The position numbers and the translations under genes are program-made. From JACPUX01 sp964517465 (GTDB lineage: Bacteria > Pseudomonadota > Gammaproteobacteria > Burkholderiales > Casimicrobiaceae): DNA of 64,000 bases. Shown here in pieces: positions 7,308 through 15,503 of this stretch (within the stretch, counting starts at the first letter, position 1; every line of letters starts with the position of its first letter). The DNA is taken from assembly GCA_964517465.1 (NCBI GenBank), contig CAZFEK010000024.1, positions 3,588-67,587 on the forward strand, in the 5' to 3' direction. The notes under the pieces were generated by a model. It was not told where the DNA came from and searched no databases. It saw only the letters and a list, made by a program, of their open reading frames with translations.

Positions 7308-7973
7308 CTATTTCTTCGCTGCGCCCTTGGCAGCTGGTTTCTTGGTCGCAGGCTTGGCGGCTTCGCTCGCCGCCTTGGCGACTTTGGCCATGGCCGGCGC
7401 GGCTTCGGCCGCCGCTTTGGCCATCTTGGCCGCCTGAGCGCCGCCCTGCATGGTCTGTTCCATCAGTCCCCCCGCGGCTTTCATGCCGGCTTGGGTGAGC
7501 CCGGTGGCAATCTCGCTGACTTTGGACATGTTTTCCATCAGCGTGTTGCCCGCCGCCATCAGTGCTTGCATCGGATCGAGGCTGCCCATCTTGTTGAAGA
7601 AAGGCAGATCGGCGAACACCTTCATGGCGCTTGCCGGCGCGCCAGCGCCCAAGCCGGAGACGGCCTTTTCCATCATGCCCATCATCTCGTTGCGCGCTTG
7701 CATCGCCGCCTCGTAAATCTGGCGGGTGTAGTCGAGCATGCGCTGGGTGTTGCTTTCGGCAAGTTTCGTGCGCAGCGCGAGAATGGCTTGCGGATCGCGC
7801 GCCGAGGCCAACGCTTGCGCCACTTCGTTGCTTTCCTGGAAAGCGGCGGTGGCCGCTTCCATTTGCAATTGCATGATGCGCTGCGCCGTGTCCATGGAAA
7901 GCTGGGCAAACCGCATGGCCGCTTCCATTTGTTCGGGGCTCGCTCCTTGCATGGACTTCATGTTCTTCAGCAT
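7308..7973 (-). CDS. Phasin family protein with Ala/Lys-rich histone-like tail
   Basis: This 221-residue protein has an N-terminal phasin domain (residues about 1-115) made of amphipathic helices rich in Ala, Met and Gln, including QEVAQALASARDP-like and RQIYEAAMQARNEMM segments. This domain coats polyhydroxyalkanoate granules. After a Gly/Ala/Met-rich middle, the last 20 or so residues are a basic tail of KPA and KK repeats (KPATKKPAAKGAAKK), as in PhaF and PhaM. Such tails bind DNA and link granules to the nucleoid. No PHA synthase or depolymerase is in the window. The gene lies 41 bp after mnmH with a GGGAG ribosome site and could be cotranscribed with tesA and mnmH. Confidence 0.85.
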   Translation of the reverse strand: MLKNMKSMQGASPEQMEAAMRFAQLSMDTAQRIMQLQMEAATAAFQESNEVAQALASARDPQAILALRTKLAESNTQRMLDYTRQIYEAAMQARNEMMGMMEKAVSGLGAGAPASAMKVFADLPFFNKMGSLDPMQALMAAGNTLMENMSKVSEIATGLTQAGMKAAGGLMEQTMQGGAQAAKMAKAAAEAAPAMAKVAKAASEAAKPATKKPAAKGAAKK

Positions 7974-8014
7974 TTGGCACTCCCAGGGTTAAGAAAAGCT
8001 GCGTTCCCGCTACC

Positions 8015-9088
8015 TTACTCTTGTCTTTTCATGCCGGGAAGCCCGGCCGCCAACTCTGCGGCTGCGGCATCGAAGTCCGAAGCGCCTATGCCCTTGCCCC
8101 TCAAGGCGGGCGCGTGCTCGTAAGTGGGGTAATGCCCGCGCATGGATCGGAGGTAGGCCGGATCGTAGTGTTCGTGCAGCAGATCGGCGACCAGGGCATC
8201 CCAGTCGCCCGCCTGTGCCAGGGCTTGCCAGGAAGCCACGCGCGCCTTGCCGTGCAAGGGCACCAGGCGTTCGAGCAGGGTGACCAGACCGCCGTCTCCG
8301 GCGAGGAAGTGGATGTACTCTTCCTTGAGCAGCTCTACCCGCTGCGCCAGCGGCAGCTCCACCCGAACGCAAGGGCTCTGCCACATGCGCGACGCCAGCG
8401 CCTCAGGCAGGCGCAGGGCGCCGATGCGCTTACTTTCCGATTCGACATAAATCGGCCGTTCCGGCGAACAGCGGCGTAAGACTTCGAGCACCCGGCTATC
8501 GAACATTTTTTGCGCCGGCTGCGGGACTTGCGGCAAATCGCCCAGCAGCGAGCCGCGATGAGCGGCCAGCGCTTCGAGATCGAGCACCTGCTCGCCCGCC
8601 TGCGCGAGCGCTTGCAACAAGCGGCTCTTGCCGGTGCCGGTGAGGCCGCAGATGACGATGAATGGGAATCGGGGCGATAGCCGGGCGAGTTCTTCGACGA
8701 CCCATCGGCGGTAAGCCTTGTAGCCGCCCTCCAATTGCGCCGCGCGCCAGCCCACTTGCGCCAAGACATGCGCCAGCGCCCCGCTCCTTTGTCCGCCGCG
8801 CCAGCAGTAAACCAGCGGGCTCCACTCCCGCGGCTGGTCGGCAAAGGCGGTTTCGATCATCGCGGCGATGTTGCGCGCGACCAGGCTCGCGCCTCGCACC
8901 CTCGCGGTGAATGGCGAAACCTGTTTGTAGAGGGTGCCGATTTGGGCGCGCTCTTGATCGTCGAGCACGGGGAAATTCGCCGCACCCGGCAGATGATCCT
9001 CGGCAAACTCGGCCGGGCTTCGGGCATCGATACGATCGGGGTAATCATCCAGCGCCGCGACGCTGACCACGCGCGCTTCGCGGCTCAT
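8015..9088 (-). CDS. mnmH: tRNA 2-selenouridine synthase
   Basis: This 357-residue enzyme (MnmH/SelU/YbbB) replaces sulfur with selenium at the wobble 2-thiouridine of tRNAs for Lys, Glu and Gln, using selenophosphate, and also geranylates the thio group. An N-terminal rhodanese domain carries the catalytic loop YCWRGGQRSG with Cys95. A P-loop, GLTGTGKS, lies at 148-155, and the family-typical YVESESKRIG follows. The ATG at 9088 overlaps the tesA TGA as ATGA, and the downstream frame matches the normal N terminus (VVSVAALDDYPDRIDARSPAE). Its presence implies SelD elsewhere in the genome. In E. coli, ybbB is also near tesA-ybbA-ybbP, so the neighbourhood is conserved. Confidence 0.93.
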   Translation of the reverse strand: MSREARVVSVAALDDYPDRIDARSPAEFAEDHLPGAANFPVLDDQERAQIGTLYKQVSPFTARVRGASLVARNIAAMIETAFADQPREWSPLVYCWRGGQRSGALAHVLAQVGWRAAQLEGGYKAYRRWVVEELARLSPRFPFIVICGLTGTGKSRLLQALAQAGEQVLDLEALAAHRGSLLGDLPQVPQPAQKMFDSRVLEVLRRCSPERPIYVESESKRIGALRLPEALASRMWQSPCVRVELPLAQRVELLKEEYIHFLAGDGGLVTLLERLVPLHGKARVASWQALAQAGDWDALVADLLHEHYDPAYLRSMRGHYPTYEHAPALRGKGIGASDFDAAAAELAAGLPGMKRQE

Positions 9089-9744
9089 CGCTTGGCCGGC
9101 TTTCCGAGCAGCGGGCGCAGAACCGGCCATACGGTGTCGAGAATCTTGGGCTGCGCCAGGGCGCTAGGATGCAGCCGGTCGGGCAAGAAATATTCGGGCT
9201 GATCTTCGAGCCCGGCGAACAAGAATGGCAATAGCGCGGCCTGGTGTTTCTTGGCTACTTCGGCAAAACTGTTTGCGAAGCGCTGGGTGTAGGTCGCGCC
9301 ATAATTGGAGGGCAGGCGCATGCCCACGATCAGCACCTTGGCGCCCGCTTTTCGACTTGCGGCCACGATCGCGTCGAGGTTTTCGCGCATGGCTTCCAGC
9401 GAGGTGCCGCGCAGGCCATCGTTGGCGCCCAGTTCCACGATCACCACGGCCGGCCGAAATTGCCGGAGTGCGGCCTCGATCCGGGTGCGTCCGCCGGCGG
9501 TGGTTTCTCCGCTGATGCTGGCGTTGACCACCCGATGCGGATAGCCCGCTTCAACGAGCCGGGCCGGCAGAAGGTCTACCCAGCCCTCGCCGCGAGCCAA
9601 GCCGAAGCCGGCCGCCAAGCTGTCGCCAAAGACCAGCAGGGTGGGCTCGCCGCGGGCAGGGGCGGCAGCGCAAACCAAGAAGGAGAAGGCGATTGCGGCT
9701 AGAATGCGCACGGCGGACCTTGTGTTTCGCGGAAATAGCCGCAT
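9085..9744 (-). CDS. tesA: Arylesterase / acyl-CoA thioesterase I
   Basis: This 219-residue GDSL (SGNH) hydrolase resembles E. coli TesA, a periplasmic multifunctional thioesterase, lysophospholipase and arylesterase. A signal peptide spans about residues 1-31 (hydrophobic ILAAIAFSFLVCAAAPARG). Block I is VFGDSLAAG with Ser42, block III is LGANDGL, and block V is DRLHPS with the catalytic Asp and His. The ATG at 9744 is chosen because it places the signal peptide correctly; the frame is open further upstream. The gene is divergent from the ybbA-like ATPase gene, with 64 bp between starts that must hold both promoters. The stop overlaps mnmH by 4 bp. Confidence 0.93.
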   Translation of the reverse strand: MRLFPRNTRSAVRILAAIAFSFLVCAAAPARGEPTLLVFGDSLAAGFGLARGEGWVDLLPARLVEAGYPHRVVNASISGETTAGGRTRIEAALRQFRPAVVIVELGANDGLRGTSLEAMRENLDAIVAASRKAGAKVLIVGMRLPSNYGATYTQRFANSFAEVAKKHQAALLPFLFAGLEDQPEYFLPDRLHPSALAQPKILDTVWPVLRPLLGKPAKR

Positions 9745-9808
9745 TGTAGAGGGCTTGGCCCAGCCCACAAAGCCGGGCGCGCGAACTTTGTCCCGCCTTT
9801 GCCACTCC

Positions 9809-10561
9809 ATGACCGACATGTCCCCCCACGATCTGCAAATTCCCCTTCCCGTCGGCGGCGCTGCCGGCGCAGCTTATCGGGCCGCTTTCGCGATACGCGC
9901 CCAAGGGCTCGCCAAAGAAGTGAAAAGCGGCGACAAACCCCTGGCCATCCTCAACGAAGTGAGTTTTTCCATTGCCTGCGGCGAGTCGGTTGCCATCGTC
10001 GGGGCTTCGGGTTCGGGCAAAACCACCCTGCTGGGGTTGCTTGCCGGCTTGGATCGTCCCACCCGCGGCGAAGTCTGGCTGAGCGGCGAAGCACTGGGGC
10101 CCTTGGACGAAGACGCGCGAGCCGCTTTGCGCGGCAGGCTTCTGGGCTTCGTATTTCAATCGTTTCAGCTTCTGCCGGCGCTTACCGCTTTGGAAAACGT
10201 GATGCTGCCGCTCGAACTCGCCGGACGAGGCGACGCCGAGGGCGCCGCGCGGGAGTGGCTCACTCGCGTGGGCCTCGCCCAGCGGCTCGAACATTACCCC
10301 AAGCAGCTTTCGGGCGGGGAGCAACAGCGTGTGGCCATCGCCCGCGCTTTTGCCGGGGACCCGGCCATGCTTTTTGCCGACGAGCCGACCGGCAACCTCG
10401 ACGGCGCCACCGGCGCGGAAGTCGCCGAGTTGATGTTTCGGCTGAACCGCGAGCGCGGCACGACGCTGGTGTTGGTGACCCATGATTTGGCGCTGGCCGA
10501 CCGGTGCCAGCGCCGCTTGCGCCTGGCGGGCGGGCGCCTGGTTGCCGACGAAACCCAATGA
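9809..10561 (+). CDS. ybbA: ABC transporter ATP-binding protein, YbbA/LolD type
   Basis: This 250-residue ATPase of the MacB/LolD family has Walker A GASGSGKT, Q-loop FVFQSFQLLP, signature LSGGEQQRVAIARA, Walker B LFADEPTGNLD and the switch His in LVTHD. LolD-type ATPases drive mechanotransmission rather than import. With the downstream FtsX-type permease it forms the YbbA-YbbP system, of unproven function. It is conserved next to tesA across proteobacteria, as here. The ATG at 9809 is preferred, although the frame is open upstream through the tesA 5-prime region. The stop overlaps the permease start as ATGA. Confidence 0.92.
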   Translation: MTDMSPHDLQIPLPVGGAAGAAYRAAFAIRAQGLAKEVKSGDKPLAILNEVSFSIACGESVAIVGASGSGKTTLLGLLAGLDRPTRGEVWLSGEALGPLDEDARAALRGRLLGFVFQSFQLLPALTALENVMLPLELAGRGDAEGAAREWLTRVGLAQRLEHYPKQLSGGEQQRVAIARAFAGDPAMLFADEPTGNLDGATGAEVAELMFRLNRERGTTLVLVTHDLALADRCQRRLRLAGGRLVADETQ

Positions 10562-13065
10562 GCATGCGCGGGGCTAATCTTTTCCTGGCCTGGCGCCTCT
10601 TGCGCCGCGATTGGCGTGCGGGCGAGTTGCGGGTGCTGGCCGCGGCGCTGGTTCTGGCCGTGGCGGCCATGGCCAGCGTGGGCTTGTTTTCCGATCGAGT
10701 GAAACTTTCCCTGGCCCAGCAAGCGAACGACTTGCTGGGTGCGGACCTGATGATCTCGGGTGATCGGCCGCTGCCCCAGAGTTACGCCTCGGCAGCCAAA
10801 GCGCGAGGACTTGCGGTGAGCGAGGCGGTGCGTTTCGTCAGCATGACCAGCGCTGCGACAGGAGCAAACGCTCCAGTGCTCACCGAAGTCAAAGCCATCG
10901 ACGGCGCTTTTCCGCTGCGGGGAAAAGTTCTGCTCGTCGATGAGGAACTGCCACAGGGCAAGGCAGCCCGCGGCGTGCCGGCTGCGGGCGAGGCCTGGAT
11001 CGATCGGCGCTTGGCTCGGCGCCTCGAGTTGGGTATCGGCGGAAACATCCAGGTCGGTGAAATTCGCCTTGCCGTCACCGCCATCGTTTTTCAAGAACCC
11101 GAAGTGGCCACGGGTTTTTTGGCCGTCGGTCCGCGCATGCTCATCAATCGGGCCGATTTGGCCGCGACCGGTTTGCTTGCGCCCGGCAATCGCGCCTCTT
11201 TCCGTTTGATGGTGGCCGGTAAGGGGGCCGAAGACTATCGCCTTTGGGCGCAGGGCCAGTTGCAACCCGGTCAGCGCATCGAGACCATACGCGATTTGCG
11301 CCCCGAGGTGAGACAAACGCTCGATCGCGCCGAGAAGTTCCTGGGCATTGCCTCGCTGGTTGCCGTGCTGCTTGCCGCCGTGGCGGTGGCGCTGGCCGCC
11401 GGACGGTACCTTCGCCGCCATCTCGATGCCTGCGCGATGATGCGTTGCCTGGGGGCGCCGCAGCGGCAGGTGCTGGCGCTTTATGTCGCGCAGTTTGCCT
11501 GGTTGGGATTCCTGGCAAGTTTGCTGGGTGCGGTTCTCGGCTACGCAGGCCAAGCGCTGCTGGCTTCCCTGCTGAGCTTCGTGTCGGCCGCCGGATTGCC
11601 GGCCCCCCGCCTGCTGCCGGCATTACAGGCTTTGGGCGCCGGCCTCCTGCTGCTGATGGGCTTTGCCTTGCCGCCCCTCGTGGCGCTGGCCCGGGTGCCG
11701 CCCTTGCGGGTCTTGCGGCGCGATCTGGGGCAAGTTCGCGCCGGCGGGTTGCTCGCTTACCTCCTGGGGGCCGGGGTGCTGTCCGGCTTGGTGCTCTGGC
11801 AGGCGCAGGACTGGGCGACCGGAGGCTGGGTGTTGTTGGTGATGTTGTTGTTGCTGGCAAGCTGCATTGTTTGCGCGCGGATTTTGATTGCGCTTTTGAA
11901 GCGGGTGCCGCAGAAGGGCTACAACTGGCGTTATGGCTTTGCCAACCTGAGGCGCCGGCCGCTGGCCGTGAGCCTGCAAGTCAGCGCGCTGGCTTTGGGC
12001 ATCATGGCGCTGCTGCTGCTCACCCTGATACGCGGCGACCTCTTGCGCACCTGGCGCGCCACCTTGCCGCCCGATGCGCCCAACACCTTTCTGATCAACA
12101 TTCAGCCCGATCAGCTCCCTGCGCTGCAGCCGTTTCTGGAGACGCGCGGCGTGCGATCCAGCGCGCTTTACCCCATGGTGCGCGGGCGCTTGGTGGAGCT
12201 GAACGGTCGCGCCGTATCGCCGCGGGACTACGTCGACGAGCGGGCGCAGCGCCTGGTCGATCGCGAGTTCAATCTGAGCTGGATGTCGGATTTGCCGCAA
12301 AACAATGAAATCGTCGCCGGTGCGTGGTGGCGCGCGGGAGACTCCGGGGAATCCTCAGGCATGAGCCTGGAGCAAGGCATAGGGGAAACCTTGGGCATCC
12401 AGCTCGGAGATCGCTTGCGCTTCGACATTGCCGGGCAGAGCGTGAGCACCACCGTCACCAGCTTGCGGAAAGTGCAATGGGACAACTTCCGGGTGAACTT
12501 TTTTGCCATCTTTCCGCCGGGTGTGTTGGAGCAGATGCCGCGCAGCCATATCACCAGTTTTCGGGCGCCCCTCGTGGCACGCAGCCTGGCGGCGGATCTC
12601 GTGGCGGCCTTTCCCAATGTGCTGATGATCGATGTGGCCGAAATCATGGCCCAAGTGCAAGGCGTGATGGATCAGGTGGCGCGGGCCGTTCAGTTCGTAT
12701 TTCTGTTCACCTTGCTGGGCGGCTTGCTGGTTCTGCAGGCGGCCATCGCATCGACCCAAGATGAACGCCAATTCGATGCGGCGGTCTTGCGCACCCTGGG
12801 CGCCAACCGGCGCCAGTTGGGCGCGGCGCAAGTGGCAGAATTCGCCACCCTCGGGGCGCTGGCCGGCGTGCTCGCCTCGGGCGGGGCAACGCTGCTGGCT
12901 TGGCTCCTGTCGCGCGAGGTTTTGAAAATCCCCTACAGCGTCGATCCCTGGGTTTGGGTCATCGGCATCGGCTCGGCAATTTTGGGCGTCGGCCTGGCGG
13001 GTTGGCTGGGCACACGGCGCATACTCGACCTGCCGCCGCTGTGGGTTCTGCGCGACGCGGCCTGA
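10558..13065 (+). CDS. ybbP: FtsX-like ABC permease, YbbP type
   Basis: This 835-residue inner-membrane protein has the two-block FtsX topology of YbbP. There is one N-terminal helix near residues 25-50, a periplasmic MacB-like region, a block of helices in the 260-480 range, a second periplasmic region (NTFLINIQPDQLPAL onward), and a final three-helix FtsX domain in the last 170 residues (QFVFLFTLLGGLLVLQAAIA). It partners the YbbA-like ATPase. The transported or extracted substrate is unknown; lipids or lipoproteins are plausible from family relations. The ATG at 10558 overlaps the ATPase stop. pbpC follows after only 3 bp, so all three may be cotranscribed. Confidence 0.9.
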   Translation: MSMRGANLFLAWRLLRRDWRAGELRVLAAALVLAVAAMASVGLFSDRVKLSLAQQANDLLGADLMISGDRPLPQSYASAAKARGLAVSEAVRFVSMTSAATGANAPVLTEVKAIDGAFPLRGKVLLVDEELPQGKAARGVPAAGEAWIDRRLARRLELGIGGNIQVGEIRLAVTAIVFQEPEVATGFLAVGPRMLINRADLAATGLLAPGNRASFRLMVAGKGAEDYRLWAQGQLQPGQRIETIRDLRPEVRQTLDRAEKFLGIASLVAVLLAAVAVALAAGRYLRRHLDACAMMRCLGAPQRQVLALYVAQFAWLGFLASLLGAVLGYAGQALLASLLSFVSAAGLPAPRLLPALQALGAGLLLLMGFALPPLVALARVPPLRVLRRDLGQVRAGGLLAYLLGAGVLSGLVLWQAQDWATGGWVLLVMLLLLASCIVCARILIALLKRVPQKGYNWRYGFANLRRRPLAVSLQVSALALGIMALLLLTLIRGDLLRTWRATLPPDAPNTFLINIQPDQLPALQPFLETRGVRSSALYPMVRGRLVELNGRAVSPRDYVDERAQRLVDREFNLSWMSDLPQNNEIVAGAWWRAGDSGESSGMSLEQGIGETLGIQLGDRLRFDIAGQSVSTTVTSLRKVQWDNFRVNFFAIFPPGVLEQMPRSHITSFRAPLVARSLAADLVAAFPNVLMIDVAEIMAQVQGVMDQVARAVQFVFLFTLLGGLLVLQAAIASTQDERQFDAAVLRTLGANRRQLGAAQVAEFATLGALAGVLASGGATLLAWLLSREVLKIPYSVDPWVWVIGIGSAILGVGLAGWLGTRRILDLPPLWVLRDAA

Positions 13066-13068
13066 TTC

Positions 13069-15189
13069 ATGCGTTTCGCGGGTCTCGCTCTGTGTTTGGT
13101 GGTGCTGCCGGCGGTGGCCACGCCGAGCTACGACGAGGTCAGACAACAAACCAGAAGCTCGGAAGGCGCGCTGCTCGACCGTCATGGCGAAGTGCTGCAG
13201 GTCCTGCGCCTCGACCCCAAAGTGCGCCGGCTCGACTGGGTTCCCCTCCGAGAAGTTTCCCCGGTTTTGCGCGAGGCGGTGATCGCTTCGGAGGACAAGC
13301 AGTTTTTTTCTCATGGCGGGGTGGACTGGGCGGCCCTGGGCGCGGCGATGGTCAAAAATGTCACCAGCGCCCGCAGCCGCGGCGCCAGCACATTGACCAT
13401 GCAAGTGGCGGCCCTGCTCGAACCGGCGCGGCTGGGCTTGGGCGGGAATCGCAGCTTGCGGCAGAAATGGGAGCAGGTGCTGGCGGCGCGTGACTTGGAG
13501 GCGGCGTGGAGCAAAGAGCAGATCCTGGAGGCTTATCTCAACCTCTCCACTTTTCGCGGCGAGTTGCAAGGCATCGAAGCGGCGGCGCAAGGTTTGTTCC
13601 GCAAAACCGCCGCTACCCTGGATTGGGACGAAAGCTTGGTGCTGGCCGTGCTCTTGCGCGGGCCGAATGCGAATGCCGCGACGATCGGGCGCCGGGCTTG
13701 CGCCTTGCGCGCCAATTTGGGGACCGGAGCGCCCGGAAGGCCCCTGCCTGATTGCGAGCGCTTGCAAGGCGTGTCGCGCAGCCTGACGCCGCCGGCGGCG
13801 CTGACGGCCATTGGTCCGCAGGAAGCCCCGCATTTGGCGGCCCGACTCCTGAAGGAACCCGGGGCGCGGGTTTCGACGACGCTGCGTGCCGACCTGCAGC
13901 GCTTTGCCCGTGAGGCCATGGAGCGCCGGCTCTACGATTTGGAAGGGCGCGGCGTGGCGGACGCGGCCGCATTGGTGCTCGACAACGCCACGGGCGAAGT
14001 GCTTGCCTACCTTGGCAGCAGCGGGAGCTTTTCCAGTTCGCCCAAGGTCGACGGGGTGTTGGCGCTGAGGCAAGCCGGTTCCACGCTCAAGCCCTTTCTC
14101 TACGGCTTGGCTTTCGAGCAGGGCTGGCTCACGGCGGCATCTTTGCTCGATGATGCGCCGGTCGACCTGGTCACCGAAAGCGGCGTGTATTTGCCCAAGA
14201 ACTATGACCACAATTTCCGCGGCTGGGTGAGCGCACGCACCGCGCTGGCCGGTTCGCTCAACATTCCGGCGGTGCGCGCCCTGCTGGTCGCTGGTCCCGA
14301 CGCCTTCCTCGAGCGCCTGCGCGCCTTGGGTTTCGAGAGTTTGCAGAATGATGCCGAACACTATGGCTACGCCTTGGCCTTGGGCGGCGCCGATGTGAGC
14401 CTGCTCGCATTAACCAACGCCTACCGCGCTTTGGCCAATGGCGGGCGCTATTCCCGCACCCGCTTGGAACCGGGCGAAGCGCAGTGGCAGGCAGTGCAGC
14501 CGCCCGCGGTGAGTTTTCTGGTCAACGATATCTTGGCGGATGCCACCGCGCGCGCCGCCACTTTCGGTCTGGCGAGCCCGCTCACCACGCGGGTATGGAC
14601 AGCGGTGAAAACGGGCACCAGCAAGGATATGCGCGACAACTGGTGTATCGGTTTCAGCGCCCGCTACACCGTCGGCGTTTGGGTGGGAAACTTTTCCGGC
14701 GCGCCGATGCGCGATGTGTCTGGGGTTTCCGGGGCGGCGCCGCTGTGGCGCGACCTCATCGATTTTTTGCATCGCCGGGAGGAAAGCGCGGCGCCGCCCG
14801 TTCCCGAAGGGCTGGTGAAGACCGAAGTGCGGTTCTCGGATTCGCTCGAACAGGATCGCGCGGAGTGGTTTCTTGCCGGCAGCGAAATGAGCTGGGTGGC
14901 ACCTGCCGAAGGGGAAACCAGTTCGCCGCAAATCGTCTATCCGCCGGCGGGTCTGGTGCTGGCCGTGGACCCCGGCATTCCGCGCGATCGTCAGCGGGTC
15001 GCACTCCTGGCGCGACCGAGCCGCAAGGACTTGCGCTGGCGCATGGATGGCGAATGGGTGGGCGAGGGCCCGCGCGTCCTTTGGGAGCCGCGGCCGGGGC
15101 GGCATCGCTTGCGACTCGAATGGGCGGATCGGGAAGCACAGGAATTGGACTTCGTAGTGAAGGGCGGAGCGCGCGAGCGAAGCCGGTAA
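13069..15189 (+). CDS. pbpC: Penicillin-binding protein 1C
   Basis: This 706-residue bifunctional peptidoglycan synthase is anchored by an N-terminal hydrophobic segment (residues about 1-18). The glycosyltransferase domain carries the catalytic Glu75 in ASEDKQFFSHGGVD and the RGASTLTMQV motif. The transpeptidase domain has SxxK in AGSTLKP, SxN in SLNIP and KTGTS. The C-terminal PBP1C domain ends in a beta-rich region (RHRLRLEWADREAQELDFVV). The length is slightly below that of E. coli PbpC (770). Unlike in many proteobacteria, no alpha-2-macroglobulin gene is adjacent. The ATG lies 3 bp after ybbP, so translation may depend on readthrough from that gene. Confidence 0.93.
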   Translation: MRFAGLALCLVVLPAVATPSYDEVRQQTRSSEGALLDRHGEVLQVLRLDPKVRRLDWVPLREVSPVLREAVIASEDKQFFSHGGVDWAALGAAMVKNVTSARSRGASTLTMQVAALLEPARLGLGGNRSLRQKWEQVLAARDLEAAWSKEQILEAYLNLSTFRGELQGIEAAAQGLFRKTAATLDWDESLVLAVLLRGPNANAATIGRRACALRANLGTGAPGRPLPDCERLQGVSRSLTPPAALTAIGPQEAPHLAARLLKEPGARVSTTLRADLQRFAREAMERRLYDLEGRGVADAAALVLDNATGEVLAYLGSSGSFSSSPKVDGVLALRQAGSTLKPFLYGLAFEQGWLTAASLLDDAPVDLVTESGVYLPKNYDHNFRGWVSARTALAGSLNIPAVRALLVAGPDAFLERLRALGFESLQNDAEHYGYALALGGADVSLLALTNAYRALANGGRYSRTRLEPGEAQWQAVQPPAVSFLVNDILADATARAATFGLASPLTTRVWTAVKTGTSKDMRDNWCIGFSARYTVGVWVGNFSGAPMRDVSGVSGAAPLWRDLIDFLHRREESAAPPVPEGLVKTEVRFSDSLEQDRAEWFLAGSEMSWVAPAEGETSSPQIVYPPAGLVLAVDPGIPRDRQRVALLARPSRKDLRWRMDGEWVGEGPRVLWEPRPGRHRLRLEWADREAQELDFVVKGGARERSR

Positions 15190-15209
15190 GCGTATTCCAA
15201 GAAGTTTGG

Positions 15210-15503
15210 CCGGAAGCGCCGCTCCCACAAAACCTCCGTCGGGCGCGGTAGGAGCGGCCTTGGCCGCGAAGGGGCTGGGCGCCTCGCGCGCATTGTCATC
15301 GCGGGCAAGCCCGCTCCCACAGAACCTCCGTCGGGCGCGGTAGGAGCGGCCTTGGCCGCGAAGGGCGTATGGATGAGCTGGATCCGCTGATCGCGGGCGA
15401 GCCCGCTCCTACAAAACCTCGGCCTGCTTGGGTAGGAGCGGCCCTGGCCGCGAAGGGGCTGGGCGCCTCGCGCGCATTGTCATCGCGGGCAAGGCCACTC
15501 TAC
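15210..15503 (+). repeat. Cluster of REP-like palindromic elements
   Basis: Three and a half copies of a composite unit fill the gap after pbpC. Each unit has a GTAGGAGCGGCC-TTGGCCGCGA arm and an inverted GCGGGC-GCCCGCTCC-AC arm, each of which folds as a hairpin. A 45-bp stretch with GGGGCTGGGCGCCTCGCGCG is repeated exactly at about 15265 and 15449. The last arm overlaps the 3-prime end of the S41-like gene and supplies its stop codon. Similar elements recur at 18787 and 56586. No RAYT transposase is in the window. Confidence 0.85.

Noticed and set aside
15210..15503. CRISPR-like spaced repeats
   Set aside because: The repeats are palindromic, inverted and irregularly spaced, with no unique spacers of constant length and no cas genes.
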